Below are positions 6,849 through 14,089 of a DNA stretch of 15,753 nt, piece after piece. The translations under genes and the position numbers were made by a program. The notes beneath the pieces were generated by a model, which did no database searches, was not told the DNA's origin, and was given only the letters and a program-made list of their open reading frames with translations. Position 1 is the first letter of the stretch; every line of letters begins with the position of its first letter. This stretch comes from SFEL01 sp045592165 (GTDB lineage: Bacteria > Bacillota > Clostridia > Christensenellales > CAG-138), in the NCBI GenBank assembly GCA_045592165.1, contig JAZNUG010000103.1, positions 1 to 15,753 on the forward strand, read 5' to 3'.

Positions 6849-7958
6849 ATGCTGAAAAGCATTCGCAATTTTATAAAAAAAGAAACCGTGCTTTGCGTGG
6901 CGGCGGTATGCGCCATTGCCACCATGTTTCTGGTGCCGCCGGACGGGGCGTATATCGGGTATATTGACCTTAAGGTGCTGTGCCTGCTGATGTGCCTTAT
7001 GGCGGTGGTGGCGGGCTTTGAGGGCTGCGGCGCCTTCAAGTGGCTTGCGTATCAGCTGCTGAGCCGCTGCAAAAGCGGACGGGTGCTGAGCATTGTGCTG
7101 ATAATGCTGCCCTTCTTCAGCTCTATGCTGGTTACAAATGACGTGGCGCTGCTTACCTTTGTGCCATTTACCCTGATGCTGCTGGAGCAGATAGGGTGCG
7201 TAAGTGCTGTGATTCCCATGCTTGTATTGCAGACCATTGCCGCAAACCTTGGCAGTATGGCTACGCCCGTGGGCAATCCTCAGAATCTGTTCCTGTATGG
7301 GGCATATGAGTTGAGTGCAGGTGAGTTTTTCGGGGCGATGCTGCCCCTCGCGGCGGTAAGCCTTGTGTGCCTTGCGGCGGCGTCGCTGCCTGTGCTGCCA
7401 AAGGCTATGCCCGATTTTGAGCTGCAGAGTGAAAACCTGCAGCAGCCCAAAAAGCTTGGCGTATACGGCATACTGTTTTTGATGTGCCTGCTGACGGTAT
7501 TCCGTGTGCTGCACTTTGGTATAATGACTGTTATGGTTATCGCTGCCATAGCTGTAATGGAGCCGAAAAAACTGAAGGAACTGGACATTGCACTGCTTGC
7601 CACCTTTGTGTGCTTCTTTATAGTATCCGGCAACCTGGGAAGGGTGGAGGCGGTGCGGAATTTCCTGCAGACGCTGCTGGAACGCAATGCCCTGCTGACC
7701 GCTGCAGCCACCAGCCAGGTGATAAGCAACGTGCCTGCGGCTGTGCTGCTTTCCGAGTTTACCCAGCAGTGGCGGCCGCTGCTGGAAGGCGTGAATATCG
7801 GCGGCCTTGGTACACCTATCGCATCCCTTGCAAGCCTCATCACCCTTAAGCTGTATATGCGCTGGCCCAAAGCCAGAGCAGGCAGGTTCCTTTGGGTATT
7901 TACCGTTGCGAATATAATAGGCCTTGTGATACTGCTTGCTGCGGCGATGATATGGTAA
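6849..7958 (+). CDS. ArsB/NhaD/SLC13-like (ion transporter superfamily) permease
   Basis: A polytopic inner-membrane transporter of the citrate-transporter-like (IT) superfamily, 369 residues with about ten hydrophobic segments. The two inverted halves each show a hallmark hairpin: TNDVALLTFVPFTL with VGNPQNLFLY in the first, and TSQVISNVPAAVLLS with LGTPIASLASL in the second. The SNVPAA and TNDVALL motifs are typical of the NhaD/ArsB/SLC13 group. The substrate is not decided: sodium or proton exchange, arsenite or dicarboxylate are all possible, and no ars or dicarboxylate gene is adjacent. The start ATG at 6849 has AAGGGGAG (6837-6844) four bases upstream. A frame opening at TTG 6786 is less likely. 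It ends in its own terminator. Confidence 0.88.
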   Translation: MLKSIRNFIKKETVLCVAAVCAIATMFLVPPDGAYIGYIDLKVLCLLMCLMAVVAGFEGCGAFKWLAYQLLSRCKSGRVLSIVLIMLPFFSSMLVTNDVALLTFVPFTLMLLEQIGCVSAVIPMLVLQTIAANLGSMATPVGNPQNLFLYGAYELSAGEFFGAMLPLAAVSLVCLAAASLPVLPKAMPDFELQSENLQQPKKLGVYGILFLMCLLTVFRVLHFGIMTVMVIAAIAVMEPKKLKELDIALLATFVCFFIVSGNLGRVEAVRNFLQTLLERNALLTAAATSQVISNVPAAVLLSEFTQQWRPLLEGVNIGGLGTPIASLASLITLKLYMRWPKARAGRFLWVFTVANIIGLVILLAAAMIW

Positions 7959-7961
7959 CGG

Positions 7962-7999
7962 AAAAAGCTTCTTTCCCGCTGATGGGAAAGGGGCTTTTT
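7962..7999 (+). terminator. Terminator after the SLC13-like permease
   Basis: A 16-pair stem with two G-U pairs (7962-7977 with 7984-7999), a six-base loop and a T-rich 3' arm. It starts three bases after the stop codon. The long A/T ends make it nearly symmetric. Confidence 0.88.
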
Positions 8000-8014
8000 A
8001 TATTCCGGGGCTAC

Positions 8015-8043
8015 TTTATTTTGCCTGAAAGTGACTGTATAAT
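8015..8043 (+). promoter_or_regulatory. Probable promoter of the EamA-type permease gene
   Basis: A perfect TATAAT lies at 8038-8043. The hexamer 17 bases upstream is TTTATT (8015-8020), only a partial -35 match. The position just after the preceding terminator and 36 bases before the start codon supports it. Confidence 0.5.
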
Positions 8044-8079
8044 ATAGGCAAGGTATCATTATCAGCAGGAGGATTGATC

Positions 8080-8949
8080 ATGCTGTGGCTGGTTATGGCG
8101 GTGTTGTCTGCCATATTTGCAGGAATAACTTCCATACTGGTAAAATGCGGCGTGAAAACCACCGATTCGGACGTTGTAACGGCGCTGAGGACGGTGGTTG
8201 TGCTGTTGTTTTCCTGGATAATGGTATTTATTGCGGGCTCGGCGGGAGCCATATCTCAGGTAAGCACAAGGTCTCTTTTGTTTCTGATACTTTCCGGCTT
8301 TGCCACGGGCGCATCATGGATATGCTATTTCCGCGCCCTTTCCATGGGGGATGTAAACAAGGTCGTGCCGGTGGATAAATCCAGCACGGTGCTTTCGGTG
8401 CTGCTGGCTATCGTACTCTTCGGCGAAACAAACAACCTTGCCGTAAAGCTGGGCAGTACGGTGCTTCTCGGCATAGGAATACTGCTGATGGTGGAACATA
8501 AAGAAACACAGCGGCAGGATACCGATTCCAAATGGATACTGTACGGTGTACTGGGAGCGGTTTTTGCGGCCCTTACATCCATACTTGCCAAGGTGGGCAT
8601 AGATGGGGTGGAATCAAATCTGGGTACCGCCATACGCACCGGTGTGGTGCTTATCATGTCGTGGGCAATAGTTTTCATGAAGGACAAGCAGGCGCAGGTG
8701 AAATCCGTAAGCGGCAGAGAATTGGTGTTTATCGGATTTTCCGGCATTGCTACCGGCGCATCCTGGCTGTGCTATTACTATGCTATACAGAACGGCATCG
8801 TAAGTGTGGTTGTGCCCATCGATAAAATGAGCATACTGGTAACCGTACTGTTTTCCTATCTGGTATTCGGCGAAAAGCTCAGCCGCAGGGCGGCAGCTGG
8901 CCTGGGGCTGATGCTGGCAGGCACTGTGATTATGGCGGTATGGGGATAG
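8080..8949 (+). CDS. EamA family (drug/metabolite transporter superfamily) permease
   Basis: A ten-helix inner-membrane carrier of 289 residues with two tandem EamA halves (about 1-135 and 150-289). The duplication is visible directly: AVLSAIFAGITSILVKCGV against AVFAALTSILAKVGI, SGFATGASWICYFRAL against SGIATGASWLCYYYAI, and VVPVDKSSTVLSVLLAIVLFGE against VVPIDKMSILVTVLFSYLVFGE. The substrate is unknown; family members export amino acids, nucleosides or metabolites. The start ATG at 8080 is seven bases after AGGAGG (8067-8072). The in-frame TTG at 8074 is too close to it. It seems monocistronic. No terminator is seen in the 80 bases before fprA. Confidence 0.92.
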   Translation: MLWLVMAVLSAIFAGITSILVKCGVKTTDSDVVTALRTVVVLLFSWIMVFIAGSAGAISQVSTRSLLFLILSGFATGASWICYFRALSMGDVNKVVPVDKSSTVLSVLLAIVLFGETNNLAVKLGSTVLLGIGILLMVEHKETQRQDTDSKWILYGVLGAVFAALTSILAKVGIDGVESNLGTAIRTGVVLIMSWAIVFMKDKQAQVKSVSGRELVFIGFSGIATGASWLCYYYAIQNGIVSVVVPIDKMSILVTVLFSYLVFGEKLSRRAAAGLGLMLAGTVIMAVWG

Positions 8950-8968
8950 TATATTTACCAAAGTTCCG

Positions 8969-8998
8969 TTGTTTAAAAGGGCTTGGTTGGGTTATAAT
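8969..8998 (+). promoter_or_regulatory. Probable promoter of the flavodiiron gene
   Basis: A perfect TATAAT at 8993-8998 lies 18 bases after TTGTTT (8969-8974). The predicted start near 9005 gives a leader of about 25 bases. Confidence 0.55.
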
Positions 8999-9029
8999 CA
9001 AAAAAAGTGATTAAATAAGGAGTATGTGA

Positions 9030-10181
9030 ATGAATATTACCGACGACATCAAGTATATCGGCGTAAATGACCATCAGCTGGATTTGTTTGAAGGACAGTA
9101 CGTGGTGCCAAACGGTATGGCATACAATTCCTATGTGATAATGGATGAAAACATCGCCGTAATGGACGCTGTCGGCGAGGGCTTCGGCGAGGAATGGCTG
9201 GGCAATATCCGGGCGGCCGCAGGCGGCAAGGCGCCTGATTACCTGATTGTTCAGCATATGGAGCCGGATCATTCCGCAAATATTCTTACCTTTGCAAAGG
9301 CTTATCCCGATGCAAAAATAGTGGCTTCTGCCAAGGCTTTTGCCATGATGAAGAACTTCTTCGGCACTGCCTTTGAGGACAGGCAGGTGGTCGTGGGCGA
9401 GGGAAGCACCCTTTCTCTGGGCAGGCATCAGCTCACCTTTGTTACCGCTCCCATGGTGCACTGGCCTGAGGTTATCGTTACATATGACAGCACAGATAAA
9501 GTACTGTTTTCCGCAGACGGCTTCGGCAAGTTCGGCGCTCTGGATGTGGAGGAGGACTGGGCCTGCGAAGCAAGGCGTTACTACATCGGCATTGTAGGCA
9601 AGTACGGCGCCCAGGTGCAGAGCCTGCTGAAAAAGGCAAGTGCGCTGGATATCAGCATCATCTGCCCCCTTCACGGCCCCGTGCTTACAGAGAATCTCGA
9701 ATATTACATCAACCTCTATGATATCTGGTCTTCTTACCGTGTGGAGGAGGAGGGCGTGGTAATCGCCTATACCTCTGTATACGGCAATACCAAAAAGGCG
9801 GTGGAAGAACTCGCCGCAAAGCTTGAAGCAAAGGGATGCAAAGTGGCGGTAAATGACCTTGCCCGCTGCGATATGGCGGAGGCTGTGGAGGATGCATTCC
9901 GCTACAGCAAGCTGGTGCTTGCCACTACCACCTACAATGCAGACATTTTCCCCTTCATGCGTACATTTATCGACCACCTGACCGAGCGTAATTACAGCAA
10001 CCGCACCGTTGCCTTCATCGAAAACGGCAGCTGGGCCCCCATGGCAACAAAGGTGATGAAGGGCATGCTGGAAAAGAGCAAGAAGCTTACCTACGCCGAG
10101 ACCGAGGTAAAGATAATGTCCGCCCTGAACGAGGCAAGCGCCGCACAGCTTGATGCTTTGGCGGAAGAGCTGAGCAAGTAA
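9030..10181 (+). CDS. Flavodiiron protein (A-type flavoprotein, FprA family)
   Basis: Reduces O2 to water, or NO to N2O, in the cytoplasm of anaerobes using electrons from rubredoxin, ferredoxin or F420. 383 residues in the minimal two-domain form: a metallo-beta-lactamase-like diiron domain (about 1-240) and a flavodoxin domain (about 243-383). Diiron ligands are visible as H76-x-E78-x-D80-H81, H144 (VHWPE), D163 (SADGFG) and H215 (PLHGP). The FMN phosphate loop is YTSVYGNTKKA. No fused rubredoxin or flavin reductase follows, and no rubredoxin gene is nearby, so the electron donor is encoded elsewhere. The start ATG at 9030 has AAGGAG (9017-9022) seven bases upstream; the ATG at 9024 runs into TGA at once. 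Oxygen or NO preference cannot be told from sequence. Confidence 0.95.
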   Translation: MNITDDIKYIGVNDHQLDLFEGQYVVPNGMAYNSYVIMDENIAVMDAVGEGFGEEWLGNIRAAAGGKAPDYLIVQHMEPDHSANILTFAKAYPDAKIVASAKAFAMMKNFFGTAFEDRQVVVGEGSTLSLGRHQLTFVTAPMVHWPEVIVTYDSTDKVLFSADGFGKFGALDVEEDWACEARRYYIGIVGKYGAQVQSLLKKASALDISIICPLHGPVLTENLEYYINLYDIWSSYRVEEEGVVIAYTSVYGNTKKAVEELAAKLEAKGCKVAVNDLARCDMAEAVEDAFRYSKLVLATTTYNADIFPFMRTFIDHLTERNYSNRTVAFIENGSWAPMATKVMKGMLEKSKKLTYAETEVKIMSALNEASAAQLDALAEELSK

Positions 10182-10198
10182 AAGACACATATTATTTA

Positions 10199-10229
10199 AG
10201 CCAAGGGGCTGATTGCTCCTTGGCTTTTT
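10199..10229 (+). terminator. Terminator of the flavodiiron gene
   Basis: An 11-pair stem AGCCAAGGGGC / GCTCCTTGGCT with one G-U pair and a TGATT loop, followed by four Ts. On the minus strand the T tail is poor, so it should mainly act on + strand transcripts. Confidence 0.88.
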
Positions 10230-10239
10230 GTTTATCCAC

Positions 10240-10371
10240 TTAATTTATCCTGATTCCCTTATGTATTTCAAAGCCGCTAAGATCAAAGCCTGACAGCGAC
10301 AGCAGAAGAATTGCCGTTATTGCAATGGCGATGCTGATGACGGCGAACCATTTTTTGAATTCTTTATCCAT
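10240..10371 (-). CDS. 43-residue hypothetical single-pass membrane peptide
   Basis: A short frame from ATG (10371-10369) to TAA (10242-10240). The protein begins MDKEFKKWFAV, continues with a hydrophobic stretch from about residue 9 to 26 (rich in I, A and L) and ends in a polar tail with GFEIHKGIRIN. A charged N terminus, one helix and a short tail make a membrane microprotein plausible. A weak AGGGA lies about eight bases upstream. It starts 30 bases after the stop of the minus-strand kinase-like gene, so the two could share a transcript. I do not recognise a family. It may be chance, but the charge and hydrophobicity pattern and the co-directional spacing argue for a real gene. Confidence 0.5.
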   Translation of the reverse strand: MDKEFKKWFAVISIAIAITAILLLSLSGFDLSGFEIHKGIRIN

Positions 10372-10401
10372 TTGTATGTCCCTATAAATTGGAATTTATC
10401 G

Positions 10402-10917
10402 TTATAAATCAATATTGATTTCGTACTTATCTTCAATGAGTATATGGTTCACATTATACCTTTGTGCGAGGGCTAATATTTCTGCATTGTCTGCCAACAC
10501 ACTCTCCATTGTGCAACATTCATCATCCAAGCGGTTTTCAATAGCATTTGCATATTTCTTTATGTCAGCAAAGTGATTTCTGATATATTCCTCACTCATT
10601 GCAAGACAGAAATATTTAATATTTTCAAGATATTCGGAGCCAAAGTCCTTTTGCCAATCGAACGGAATATAGCAACCTTCAACAATTAAGTTCTGCTTGT
10701 TTTCGATAGCAGTTTTAACCATTTCACGGACGATAGGCCATAGGTATGCGGTCAAATCATTATCATCACTCATAGGAGTAAGTTCTGTATTACCGCTGCG
10801 AATCAAACCCATTTTTAGATGATCTATTGAAAGATATGGGTATTTATATTTTTCAAGCAGTTTTTGGGCAAGTGCAGTTTTGCCTGTATGCGATGCTCCG
10901 GTAATTAAAACAATCAT
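10402..10917 (-). CDS. P-loop NTPase, small kinase-like protein (often annotated adenylate kinase-like)
   Basis: A 171-residue nucleotide-binding protein. Walker A is GASHTGKT near the N terminus. It is followed by PYLSIDHLKMGLIRSG, with the acidic residue and basic pocket seen in small-molecule kinases of this group, and LIVEGCYIPFDW, a likely Walker B region. The family resembles small kinases annotated adenylate kinase, 2-phosphoglycerate kinase or ATP-binding protein in Bacillota. The substrate is unknown. The start at 10917 (MIVLITG) is preferred over ATG 10926, because AGGGA lies eight bases before the former and abuts the latter. The sequence is AT-rich beside its neighbours, suggesting transfer. 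It is transcribed on the minus strand after the serC-serA terminator, so it needs its own promoter, which I could not identify confidently. Confidence 0.82.
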   Translation of the reverse strand: MIVLITGASHTGKTALAQKLLEKYKYPYLSIDHLKMGLIRSGNTELTPMSDDNDLTAYLWPIVREMVKTAIENKQNLIVEGCYIPFDWQKDFGSEYLENIKYFCLAMSEEYIRNHFADIKKYANAIENRLDDECCTMESVLADNAEILALAQRYNVNHILIEDKYEINIDL

Positions 10918-11012
10918 CTCAATCATCCCTACAAATTCTTATTTGTCGCTTCATCTGATTACAACCTACCACAAGGGAAGCGATTTCGCAAGAATAGGTA
11001 CGCTGATGCAAA

Positions 11013-11043
11013 TAAAAAAGCGGATGGTTTCCCATCCGCTTTT
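11013..11043 (-). terminator. Terminator of the serC-serA operon (can work both ways)
   Basis: On the minus strand AGCGGATGG-GAAA-CCATCCGCT forms a nine-pair stem with a GNRA-type tetraloop, followed by a run of six Ts. On the + strand the same stem is followed by four Ts, so it is also weakly bidirectional. It begins 14 bases after the serA stop. Confidence 0.9.
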
Positions 11044-11056
11044 GTGTGTGCATTGA

Positions 11057-11965
11057 TTACTTGAAGCTTTCGATGATGTCCACGATCTCGGCACCGATGC
11101 GCTTCTGGGCTTCCTTGGTAGCTGCGCCGATGTGGGGGGTGCAGGATACGTTGGGATGGCTGTACAGAGCGGAGTTGGTGGCGGGTTCCTCGGCGAATAC
11201 GTCAAGGCCGGCTGCACGTACCTTGCCGGACTCAAGGGCTGCCAGCAGGTCCTCTTCGTTTACGTTGTCGCCGCGGGAGGTGTTGATGAATACCACGCCG
11301 TCCTTCATCTTGTCGATGTTTTCCTTGCTGATCAGCTTTACGCCGTTAAGGGAGGGGGTGTGGAGGGAGATGAAGTCGGACTGTGCGAACAGCTCGTCAA
11401 GCTCTACATACTTCATGCCCATTTCTTCTTCGATGCCGGGTACATGGAAGATATCCTGAGCGATAACCTTCATGCCCAGAGCGGTTGCCATACGGCCCAG
11501 TGCCTGACCGATGCGGCCAAAGCCGATGATGCCCAGGGTCTTGCCGCCCAGCTCGATGCCGGCGCCGTAGGCCTTCTTCTCCCACTTGCCTTCGCGCATG
11601 GTGTGGCCTGCTACGGAGATGAAGCGGGCGCATGAGAACATATGGGCCATGGCCAGCTCAGCAACGGAGTTGCTGGAGGCGCGGGGGGTGTTCCTTACTG
11701 CGATGCCGGCTTCTTCGGCATACTTAACGTCGATATTGTCAACGCCTACGCCGCCGCGGATGATGAGCTTCAGACTGCCGCCCTTGGCTGCGTCGATATG
11801 AGCGGCGCGAACCTTGGTGGCGCTGCGTACTACAACAGCGTCAAAGCCCTTGAGAGCCTCGCCCAGCTCTTCGGGAGCGTAGAACTGTTCTACAACTTCA
11901 TGGCCCTTGTCCTTGAGGGACTGGAGGGCGGATTTATCCATACCGTCGGTTACAAGAATACGCAT
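11057..11965 (-). CDS. serA: D-3-phosphoglycerate dehydrogenase (short form without ACT domain)
   Basis: Oxidises 3-phosphoglycerate to 3-phosphohydroxypyruvate with NAD, the first step of serine synthesis. 302 residues of the D-2-hydroxyacid dehydrogenase fold. NAD-binding GFGRIG is at 148-153, followed by catalytic Arg231 (TSRGD), Glu260 (DVFAEEP) and His278 (PHIG). RGGVGVDNID (70-79) is the substrate loop. The C terminus stops right after the catalytic domain, so the regulatory ASB and ACT domains of longer SerA proteins are absent and feedback inhibition by serine through ACT is not expected. AAGGAG (minus strand, 11978-11973) precedes the ATG by seven bases. It lies 28 bases after serC in the same operon, and that pairing supports SerA over other hydroxyacid dehydrogenases. 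Confidence 0.93.
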   Translation of the reverse strand: MRILVTDGMDKSALQSLKDKGHEVVEQFYAPEELGEALKGFDAVVVRSATKVRAAHIDAAKGGSLKLIIRGGVGVDNIDVKYAEEAGIAVRNTPRASSNSVAELAMAHMFSCARFISVAGHTMREGKWEKKAYGAGIELGGKTLGIIGFGRIGQALGRMATALGMKVIAQDIFHVPGIEEEMGMKYVELDELFAQSDFISLHTPSLNGVKLISKENIDKMKDGVVFINTSRGDNVNEEDLLAALESGKVRAAGLDVFAEEPATNSALYSHPNVSCTPHIGAATKEAQKRIGAEIVDIIESFK

Positions 11966-11993
11966 GATTATTCTCCTTTATATGGTTGATTGA

Positions 11994-13091
11994 TTACTTC
12001 TTGTAGTTAGCTTCGAATTCCTTGAGGAAGTCTACCAGAGCAACAACGCCTTCCTTGGGCATTGCGTTATAGGTGGAGGCGCGGAGGCCGCCAACGCTCT
12101 TGTGGCCCTTCAGGTTGTCAAAGCCGGCCTTCTTGGTGGCGGCAACAACTTCAGCGTCAAGCTCTGCATCGCCGGTGACGAAGGGGATATTCATGAGGCT
12201 GCGGAATTCCTTTTCAACGGTGCCCTTGAACATTTCGGACTGATCCAGGAAGTCATACATTACCTGAGCCTTGTCGATGTTCAGCTTATCCATGGCTTCC
12301 AGGCCGCCGATCTTCTTGAGGTACTTGAATACCTGACCGCATACGTAGATGGACCAGCAGTTGGGGGTGTTGTACATGGAGCCGTTGTCTGCGTGGGTCT
12401 TGAATGCACAGTAGGTGGGTACCCAGGAGGGCAGCTCTTCGGGATCGCGGATCAGGTCTTCGCGGATGATGGCGATAACCATACCGGCGGGACCGATGTT
12501 CTTCTGAACGCCGCCGTAGATGAGGCCGTAATCGGATACATTGCAGGGCTTGGACAGGAACATGGAGGACTGGTCGGATACCAGAACCTTGCCCTTGGTG
12601 TCAGGCAGCTTCTGCCAGGTGGTGCCGTGAATGGTTTCGTTTTCGCAGATGTATACATAGTCTGCATTATCGGGAATGTCCAGATCAGAGCAATCGGGGA
12701 TGTAGGAGAAGTTCTTGTCCTTGCTGGAGGCAACTACCTTTACTTCGCCGTACTTCTTGGCTTCGGCAATAGCCTTCTTGCTCCATGCGCCGGTTTCAAC
12801 GTAGCAGGCTACGCCGTTCTTCATCAGGTTCATGGGGATCATGGCGAACTGGAGGGTTGCGCCGCCCTGAATGAAGAGAACCTTATAGTTGTCAGGGATG
12901 TTCATCAGATCGCGGAGGTCCTGCTCGGCCTCGTCGATTATCTTCTGAAACACCTTGGAGCGGTGGCTCATCTCCATTACGCACATGCCGGAGCCTTCGT
13001 AGTTTACCAGATTGTCGCGAACGCTTTCCAGTACTTCTTCAGGCAGTATGGAGGGGCCGGCAGAGAAATTGTAGATACGATCGTACTTCAT
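11994..13091 (-). CDS. serC: Phosphoserine aminotransferase
   Basis: Converts 3-phosphohydroxypyruvate and glutamate to phosphoserine and 2-oxoglutarate with PLP, the second step of serine synthesis. 365 residues, normal for the class V aminotransferase SerC. Motifs: NFSAGPSILP at the N terminus, EMSHRSKVF (phosphate contact), FIQGGATLQF, the PLP aspartate in SDQSS (Asp173), the PLP lysine Lys197 in YGGVQKNIGPAG, and KSVGGLRASTYNAM near the C terminus. The start ATG at 13091 has AAGGAG (minus strand, 13104-13099) seven bases upstream. It is first in the serC-serA operon, with a consensus promoter about 110-138 bases upstream. No serB phosphatase is in the window. Confidence 0.97.
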   Translation of the reverse strand: MKYDRIYNFSAGPSILPEEVLESVRDNLVNYEGSGMCVMEMSHRSKVFQKIIDEAEQDLRDLMNIPDNYKVLFIQGGATLQFAMIPMNLMKNGVACYVETGAWSKKAIAEAKKYGEVKVVASSKDKNFSYIPDCSDLDIPDNADYVYICENETIHGTTWQKLPDTKGKVLVSDQSSMFLSKPCNVSDYGLIYGGVQKNIGPAGMVIAIIREDLIRDPEELPSWVPTYCAFKTHADNGSMYNTPNCWSIYVCGQVFKYLKKIGGLEAMDKLNIDKAQVMYDFLDQSEMFKGTVEKEFRSLMNIPFVTGDAELDAEVVAATKKAGFDNLKGHKSVGGLRASTYNAMPKEGVVALVDFLKEFEANYKK

Positions 13092-13183
13092 TGGACATCT
13101 CCTTATTTTGTTGTTTGTTTGTTTGGGTATTTTTTTGAAAGCTGATACAAAAAGAAACTTGTTGAAGGGGCATTCTCCACCCC

Positions 13184-13200
13184 CTAATTACATTAATTAG
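13184..13200. promoter_or_regulatory. Perfect palindrome at the serC transcription start (candidate operator)
   Basis: CTAATTA-CAT-TAATTAG has seven-base perfect arms around three bases. It directly adjoins the serC -10 box and covers the predicted start site, a usual place for a repressor site. No regulator gene is nearby and I cannot name the protein. A role in serine control is inferred. Confidence 0.5.
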
Positions 13201-13229
13201 ATTATACATCAGCCCATTATGCAAGGCAA
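13201..13229 (-). promoter_or_regulatory. Sigma-A type promoter of serC-serA
   Basis: On the minus strand TTGCCT (13229-13224), 17 bases, then TATAAT (13206-13201). The predicted start near 13194 gives a leader of about 100 bases that ends in an unstructured, A/C-rich stretch before the ribosome site. The leader is too short for a T-box, and I see no T-box or riboswitch motif in it. Confidence 0.78.
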
Positions 13230-13330
13230 TACAATTCTGAGGGAATTGACTAAAATCTAACAGACTTTTCAAAAAGAGGAATGCTGTTTATTTATTGAGT
13301 TACGGGCCCGGGGGATAAATGACCGGCATA

Positions 13331-13359
13331 TTGACACGGGGACGTAAATAATATATCTT
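13331..13359 (+). promoter_or_regulatory. Probable promoter of the DUF1508 gene
   Basis: A perfect TTGACA (13331-13336) with TATCTT (13354-13359) 17 bases on. The -10 matches four of six positions. The predicted start is near 13366. The leader contains the inverted repeat GGATGAA/TTCATCC (13368-13374 with 13391-13397). Confidence 0.5.
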
Positions 13360-13463
13360 TTATATATGGATGAAGCTGCATATACGGCTGTTCATCCCAC
13401 ATCCGTCATCCGGAATATCCAGAATAATCAGCAAGACCGCAATATCAGAAAGGAAACAGAAAA

Positions 13464-13835
13464 AGGGGAAAATTCGTAGTTAAGACCACCAAGTCCGGCT
13501 TTGTATTCAACCTTAAGGCCGGTAACGGCGAAGTTATCGCCACCTCTGAAAGCTACAAGAGCCAGGATTCCTGCCTTAATGGCGTTGAGAGCGTACGCAA
13601 GAACTGCGTAGCTGCCGTGGAAGACCAGACCGTGGAAGGCTTCGAAAAGCTGACCCATCCCAAGTTTGAAGTATATGCCGATAAGGCAGGCGAGTTCCGC
13701 TTCCGCCTCAAGGCACGCAACGGCGAGGTAATAGCCGTATCCGAAGGCTATAAGGCCAAGCAGTCCTGCATGAACGGCATTGAGAGCGTAAAGAAGAACG
13801 CCCCCGATGCAGAGCTGGTAATCCAGGAAGGCTAA
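13464..13835 (+). CDS. DUF1508 (YegP-like) two-repeat protein, expected start codon reads AGG
   Basis: A small protein of unknown function with two tandem DUF1508 repeats: GFVFNLKAGNGEVIATSE, then SCLNGVESVRKN; and EFRFRLKARNGEVIAVSE, then SCMNGIESVKKN. 123 codons would give the full two-repeat form, as in E. coli YegP. The family-like start would be at 13464-13466 (x-GKFVVKTTKSG), nine bases after AGGA (13451-13454), but that codon is AGG and not ATG. No ATG, GTG or TTG occurs in frame between the upstream stop (13425) and 13617. The only usable start is GTG 13617, which would give 72 residues with just the second repeat and no clear ribosome site. The rest of the frame is intact. This is either a recent start-loss pseudogene, a sequence error or an unusual start. 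A promoter and terminator flank it. Confidence 0.75.
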   Translation, partial: RGKFVVKTTKSGFVFNLKAGNGEVIATSESYKSQDSCLNGVESVRKNCVAAVEDQTVEGFEKLTHPKFEVYADKAGEFRFRLKARNGEVIAVSEGYKAKQSCMNGIESVKKNAPDAELVIQEG

Positions 13836-13849
13836 TCTTTTCACACCAT

Positions 13850-13876
13850 AAAAAAGCGGTGCAAAGCCGCTTTTTT
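13850..13876 (+). terminator. Terminator of the DUF1508 gene
   Basis: AAAAAAGCGG and CCGCTTTTTT pair around a seven-base loop, with the T run in the 3' arm. It begins 15 bases after the stop codon, and its A/T ends make it usable on both strands. Confidence 0.85.
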
Positions 13877-13979
13877 CTATGCCGGAAAGACACAGGAAAC
13901 AGGGTACGGGACAAAAATGCACATCCGGTATGAAATTATATCCCTCCGTACAAGTTGCAGAAAAAATATCACTTTTATA

Positions 13980-14008
13980 TTGCAGATTCTGATAAAAGAT
14001 ATTATGAT
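13980..14008 (+). promoter_or_regulatory. Probable promoter of the exported beta-helix protein gene
   Basis: TTGCAG (13980-13985), 17 bases, then TATGAT (14003-14008), a five-of-six -10. The region is strongly AT-rich. The same TTGCAGA heptamer also occurs 25 bases upstream (13955). The predicted leader is about 75 bases. Confidence 0.55.
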
Positions 14009-14089
14009 AATAATGTATTTCTGTATATAACCGTATGATGCGGCAGAAGCCCTATACGGAAAACAATAACATTACAAAGGGGAAGAAAT

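Larger units (their letters stand above)
13092..13463. other. Divergent intergenic region between serC and the DUF1508 gene
   Basis: This 372-base stretch holds the serC leader, palindrome and promoter (13092-13229), about 100 AT-rich bases in which I see nothing definite, and then the + strand promoter and leader of the DUF1508 gene (13331-13463). A 37-codon + strand frame (13366-13479) begins at the predicted start site without a ribosome site and is not called as a gene. Confidence 0.6.

Noticed and set aside
8973..10190. Long open frame of about 405 codons antisense to the flavodiiron gene
   Set aside because: The + strand frame has every FprA ligand, a ribosome site, a promoter and a terminator. 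The antisense frame resembles no family and follows from codon bias.
12102..13145. Long + strand frame of about 347 codons antisense to serC
   Set aside because: SerC is unmistakable on the minus strand. The + strand product has low-complexity, shadow-type composition and no ribosome site.
13092..13194. T-box or other riboswitch in the serC leader
   Set aside because: The leader is only about 100 bases, lacks a T-box sequence and has no antiterminator/terminator pair.
13366..13479. 37-codon + strand frame before the DUF1508 repeats, possibly joined to them by a -1 frameshift at the A/G run near 13461-13470
   Set aside because: It has no ribosome site, its product is not family-like, and the A/G run does not fit the X-XXY-YYZ slippery pattern. 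A mutated start codon explains the data more simply.
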